Of a DNA stretch of 64,000 bases, positions 61,187-64,000 are shown one piece after another (position 1 is the first letter of the stretch; every line of letters begins with the position of its first letter). The translations under genes and the position numbers were made by a program. The DNA is taken from contig NC_083342.1 of assembly GCF_019175385.1 (NCBI RefSeq), positions 115,816,376 to 115,880,375 on the forward strand, written 5' to 3'. Below the pieces are notes generated by a model. The model did not search any database, was not told the DNA's origin, and was given only the letters and a program-made list of their open reading frames with translations. Source of the stretch: Lycium barbarum. Lineage: Eukaryota > Streptophyta > Magnoliopsida > Solanales > Solanaceae.

Positions 61187-63064
61187 ATGCTTCTTGTAGC
61201 AAATTCAAACCAAACATGGAACTTAACACACCCAACACTTACTTTCTCACAAAAATGCAAAACACAAGTGGACATTGATCAACTTCATGCCCGATTAATA
61301 ACCACAAGACTAATGAAAAATCCATTTTTGACCACAAAACTTATCTTGAAATTCTCTTCTTCCCCTTACACACCCATCATTGAATTTGCTCGTTTTCTAT
61401 TCTTTTCTGATAATTTCTGTTGTTCAAAGCGAAACCAACAAGACCCATTTCTTTGGAATGTAATAATGAAGTCTTTTTCACATGGAAATGACCCTTATAA
61501 GGCTTTTGAAGTGTTCTGTTTAATGCTTAAAAATGGTGTTTTTGTGGATGAGTATTCTTTATCTATAGTGTTGAAAGCATGTTCAAAAATGGGTTTTGTT
61601 AAGCATGGAATGCAAGTTCATGGACTGTTGAGAAAATTAGGATTTGGGGCTGATGTATTTTTGCAAAATTGTTTGATTTCTATGTATGTAAGGTGCGGGT
61701 ATGTTGAGTATGGTCACCAGGTGTTTGATAGAATGTCTATGAGAGACTCCGTTTCGTATAATACTATGATTGATGGGTATGTGAAATGTGGAATGCTTGA
61801 TGTTGCTTGTAGTTTGTTTGATTTTATGCCAATGGAGATGAGGAATTTGGTTTCTTGGAATGCTATGCTTACTGGTTATGTGAAATTGGATCAAGGGTTT
61901 GACGTTGTTTGGGATTTGTTTGATAAAATGCCCGAAAGGGATTTGGTTTCTTGGAATTTGATGCTTTATTGTTGTGTTAAAAGTGGAAATTTTGAAAAGG
62001 GTAATGCTTTGTTTGACATGATACCGAAGAAAGATGTTGTTAGTTGGGCTATAATGGTAGATGGGTATGCAAAAATTGGTAAGATTGATATCGCAAGACG
62101 TTTTTTTGATGACATGCCTGAAAGGGATGTGATTTCTTGCAATTCTATTATGGCTGGGTATGTAAAGAATGGTCACTGCGTTGAAGCGTTAAAAGTGTTT
62201 CATGATATGTTAAGAGGGAGTAGTTTGGCTCCTGATAGTACCACCGTGTTGATTGCGCTTTCTGCAGTGGCAGAGTTAGGTTACATTGATGATGGGATTG
62301 GACTACACTGTTATATAGAGGAGAATGGGTTTCTTGTTTCTGGAAAGCTTGGTGTCGCTTTGATAGGCATGTATGCAAAATGTGGCAATATAGATAGTGC
62401 AATGGGCGTGTTCAGAGAAATCGAAGAAAAAACCGTTGATCATTGGAATGCTATGATTGGTGGGTTAGCCATTCATGGCTTTGGGGACCTAGCTTTTCAA
62501 ATGTTCATGGAGATGGAAAGATTTTCATTAGATATAGATGATATCACATTTATAACGGTTTTGAATGCTTGTGGTCATTCTGGACTGGTGAAGGAAGGCA
62601 TGATCTGTTTCGAAATCATGAGAAGGGCACATCATATGGAACCTAAACTCCAGCATTATGGATGCATGGTTGACATCCTTAGCCGAGCAGGGTATATGGA
62701 GGAGGCCATAAAATTTGTCGATGAAATGCCAATCTGTCCTAATGATGTAGTTTGGCGAACGTTGCTAAGTTCATGCAGGAATCAAGAAAACGTCCACATT
62801 GGAGACCCAATGGATAAGCATTTAGTTGAACTAAATTCTCATAATTCAAGTTCCTATGTGCTTTTGTCTAACGTATTTGCTCAATTTGGTAAGTGGGACT
62901 ATGTGAGAAGGGTTCGGACAATAATGAAAGAAAGAGACCTGAAGAAAATTGTTGGAAGCAGTAGGATTGAGCTCCAAGGAATTGTCCACGAGTTCTCTGT
63001 GGGAGACAAATCCCATGATCAAGTTGAAGAGATCTATTCCACATTACAGATGGTTTGTGTATAG
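61187..63064 (+). CDS. CRR4: PLS/E-class pentatricopeptide repeat protein, CRR4-like
   Basis: A single 625-codon exon with no disabling change. The N-terminal about 50 residues are basic/hydroxylated, then QLHARLITTRL-KNPFLTTKLIL. From about residue 95 to 530 tandem PPR motifs of alternating P/L/S type follow (DSVSYNTMIDGYVKCGMLDVA, NLVSWNAMLTGYVK, DVVSWAIMVDGYAKIGKIDIA, TVDHWNAMIGGLAIHGFGD, LQHYGCMVDILSRAGYMEEA). An E-type C-terminus follows (VVWRTLLSSCRNQEN ... SSYVLLSNVFAQFGKWDYVRRVR ... SRIELQGIVHEF) with no DYW deaminase domain. The order and wording match Arabidopsis CRR4, the plastid factor that edits the ndhD start codon; this is family knowledge, not shown here. The intron-less structure is usual for the family. 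Orthology is probable but not proven without a tree. Confidence 0.8.
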   Translation: MLLVANSNQTWNLTHPTLTFSQKCKTQVDIDQLHARLITTRLMKNPFLTTKLILKFSSSPYTPIIEFARFLFFSDNFCCSKRNQQDPFLWNVIMKSFSHGNDPYKAFEVFCLMLKNGVFVDEYSLSIVLKACSKMGFVKHGMQVHGLLRKLGFGADVFLQNCLISMYVRCGYVEYGHQVFDRMSMRDSVSYNTMIDGYVKCGMLDVACSLFDFMPMEMRNLVSWNAMLTGYVKLDQGFDVVWDLFDKMPERDLVSWNLMLYCCVKSGNFEKGNALFDMIPKKDVVSWAIMVDGYAKIGKIDIARRFFDDMPERDVISCNSIMAGYVKNGHCVEALKVFHDMLRGSSLAPDSTTVLIALSAVAELGYIDDGIGLHCYIEENGFLVSGKLGVALIGMYAKCGNIDSAMGVFREIEEKTVDHWNAMIGGLAIHGFGDLAFQMFMEMERFSLDIDDITFITVLNACGHSGLVKEGMICFEIMRRAHHMEPKLQHYGCMVDILSRAGYMEEAIKFVDEMPICPNDVVWRTLLSSCRNQENVHIGDPMDKHLVELNSHNSSSYVLLSNVFAQFGKWDYVRRVRTIMKERDLKKIVGSSRIELQGIVHEFSVGDKSHDQVEEIYSTLQMVCV

Positions 63065-64000
63065 CTGTGAGGTCTCTCCTTTGTGGTCGAGGAGTTTACC
63101 TCCATTCATGAAGCCAATTTTAACTAGTCATTTGCATTTTCTAGCTCAGGACAGGGAATTATTTTAAGCTGTTCCTCTGTAATTAGCAAAGTACCAGGAA
63201 AGACAATCCTGCAACTTGTAAATTTAAGTCAATGTGTCTAATAAGAGAAGTTCAAAATATAACTGCATGCAGTTAAACACTCTTTTACCTCCTTCACAAT
63301 TCATAGAGTACCACATCTTGAATCCCCCATGCCACACCTAACTACCTCAAGGTCCAAGAATATGTGGATGTTAAATTCCACCCGTTAATGGGATAGGCAT
63401 TGACATCATTAAAAATAAGATTGTAACATAGTAATAAAGAAAATGTAAATGCAAGGACTTCTAGTATTTTTTTAATTTTTTTTTTTATGTTGTATAATAT
63501 TGACCTGAGATAAGTTTACATAGAGTAACATGGTAAGTGAGAATTTTGGAATTGAGGCTTAGTAGGCGTTTGGCCATCCCATGGTTTGAGACCATGGTTT
63601 CAAATCAGTGTTTGGACATACATTTGGAACCATAGTTTGAAACTATGGTTTCAACTTTTTAAATATAAAATTTAACCCATAAGTTTATATTTTGTAAAAA
63701 AAGACCCATAAGTTGACAGATATTTTTAACAATTACCCCATCAATCATTTACCAATTTTATTAACTTCCACCAAATTTTATTTATGTCTACCAACCTTTT
63801 AATTTTGTAAAAAAAGACCTATAGTTTAATTTTATTTATTGAACTAAAATTTGATCAATTGATGTTGTATTTTTAGAAAGGTCTTCTAGTATTAATTTTG
63901 AGCCGGTTGTTATGAATTAGTGTATTAATTTTGTTATGAACTGTGACTTCCTCATTTGGTAAGATTGTAAACGAATTGAGAATGTTTTGATAGTTTTCAC
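63065..64000. other. 3' flank of the PPR gene and left part of a MITE
   Basis: 63065 to about 63260 is the probable 3' UTR. From about 63567 AGGCGTTTGGCCATCCCATG with CCATGGTTT/AAACCATGG palindromes looks like the left arm of a hAT- or Tourist-type MITE; the right arm may be beyond the window. Confidence 0.45.

Noticed and set aside
61637..62176. 179-codon minus-strand ORF
   Set aside because: Antisense shadow of the PPR repeats; periodic because the PPR gene is periodic.

Overview
The window is plant nuclear DNA, most likely from a Solanaceae species. The evidence is spliced genes with GT/AG introns, AT-rich intergenic DNA, and repeat types I associate with that family (LTRs opening TGTCACGCCCC, Stowaway and Tourist MITEs, hAT elements ending in CAGKGGCGGA). 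The species cannot be told from the sequence.

Four genes look intact or potentially functional. They are the first three coding exons of a PI4K-alpha-like lipid kinase (minus strand, 1055-2633, continuing off the left edge or truncated), two DUF1442 genes in convergent orientation (plus 41597-42611; minus 56411-57468), and an intron-less E-class PPR gene resembling CRR4 (plus 61187-63064). A fifth gene, a six-exon myeloid-leukemia-factor (MLF) family gene (16644-26468), keeps good splice sites and reading frame but carries two transposable elements inside coding exons. One is a 2.3-kb solo LTR in exon 5 (5-bp duplication CTAAT) and the other is a 4.4-kb hAT element in exon 6 (8-bp duplication ATTGGAAG).

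Most of the rest is mobile DNA. 3.8-8 kb holds nested LTR fragments. 8.5-14.7 kb holds a 1.7-kb tandem duplication with Stowaway MITEs and Helitron-like ends. 15.1-16.4 kb is a Tourist-like MITE. 29.8-37.4 kb holds an orphan exon of a PAM2/CID-type gene, about 25 divergent copies of a roughly 134-bp tandem repeat, and a short Copia-type element. 37.6-39.9 kb is a run of inverted-repeat elements. 43.3-46.4 kb is a Mutator-like element carrying a CBP60-like gene fragment and itself interrupted by a long LTR. 46.7-48.6 kb is another solo LTR. 50-60 kb has several MITEs and a foldback element.

The most notable object is the Copia-type element at 34257-37179 (5-bp duplication CTAAG, near-identical LTRs, recognisable PBS and PPT). 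Its gag/zinc-knuckle/protease-start frame runs without a break into an acidic segment that looks like the A-domain of the chloroplast import receptor TOC159. This suggests transduction of a host gene fragment and loss of nearly all of pol. With the CBP60 fragment in the Mutator-like element and the orphan CID exon, the window contains up to three separate cases of host-exon capture. Family names rest on recognition of protein motifs, without database searches.
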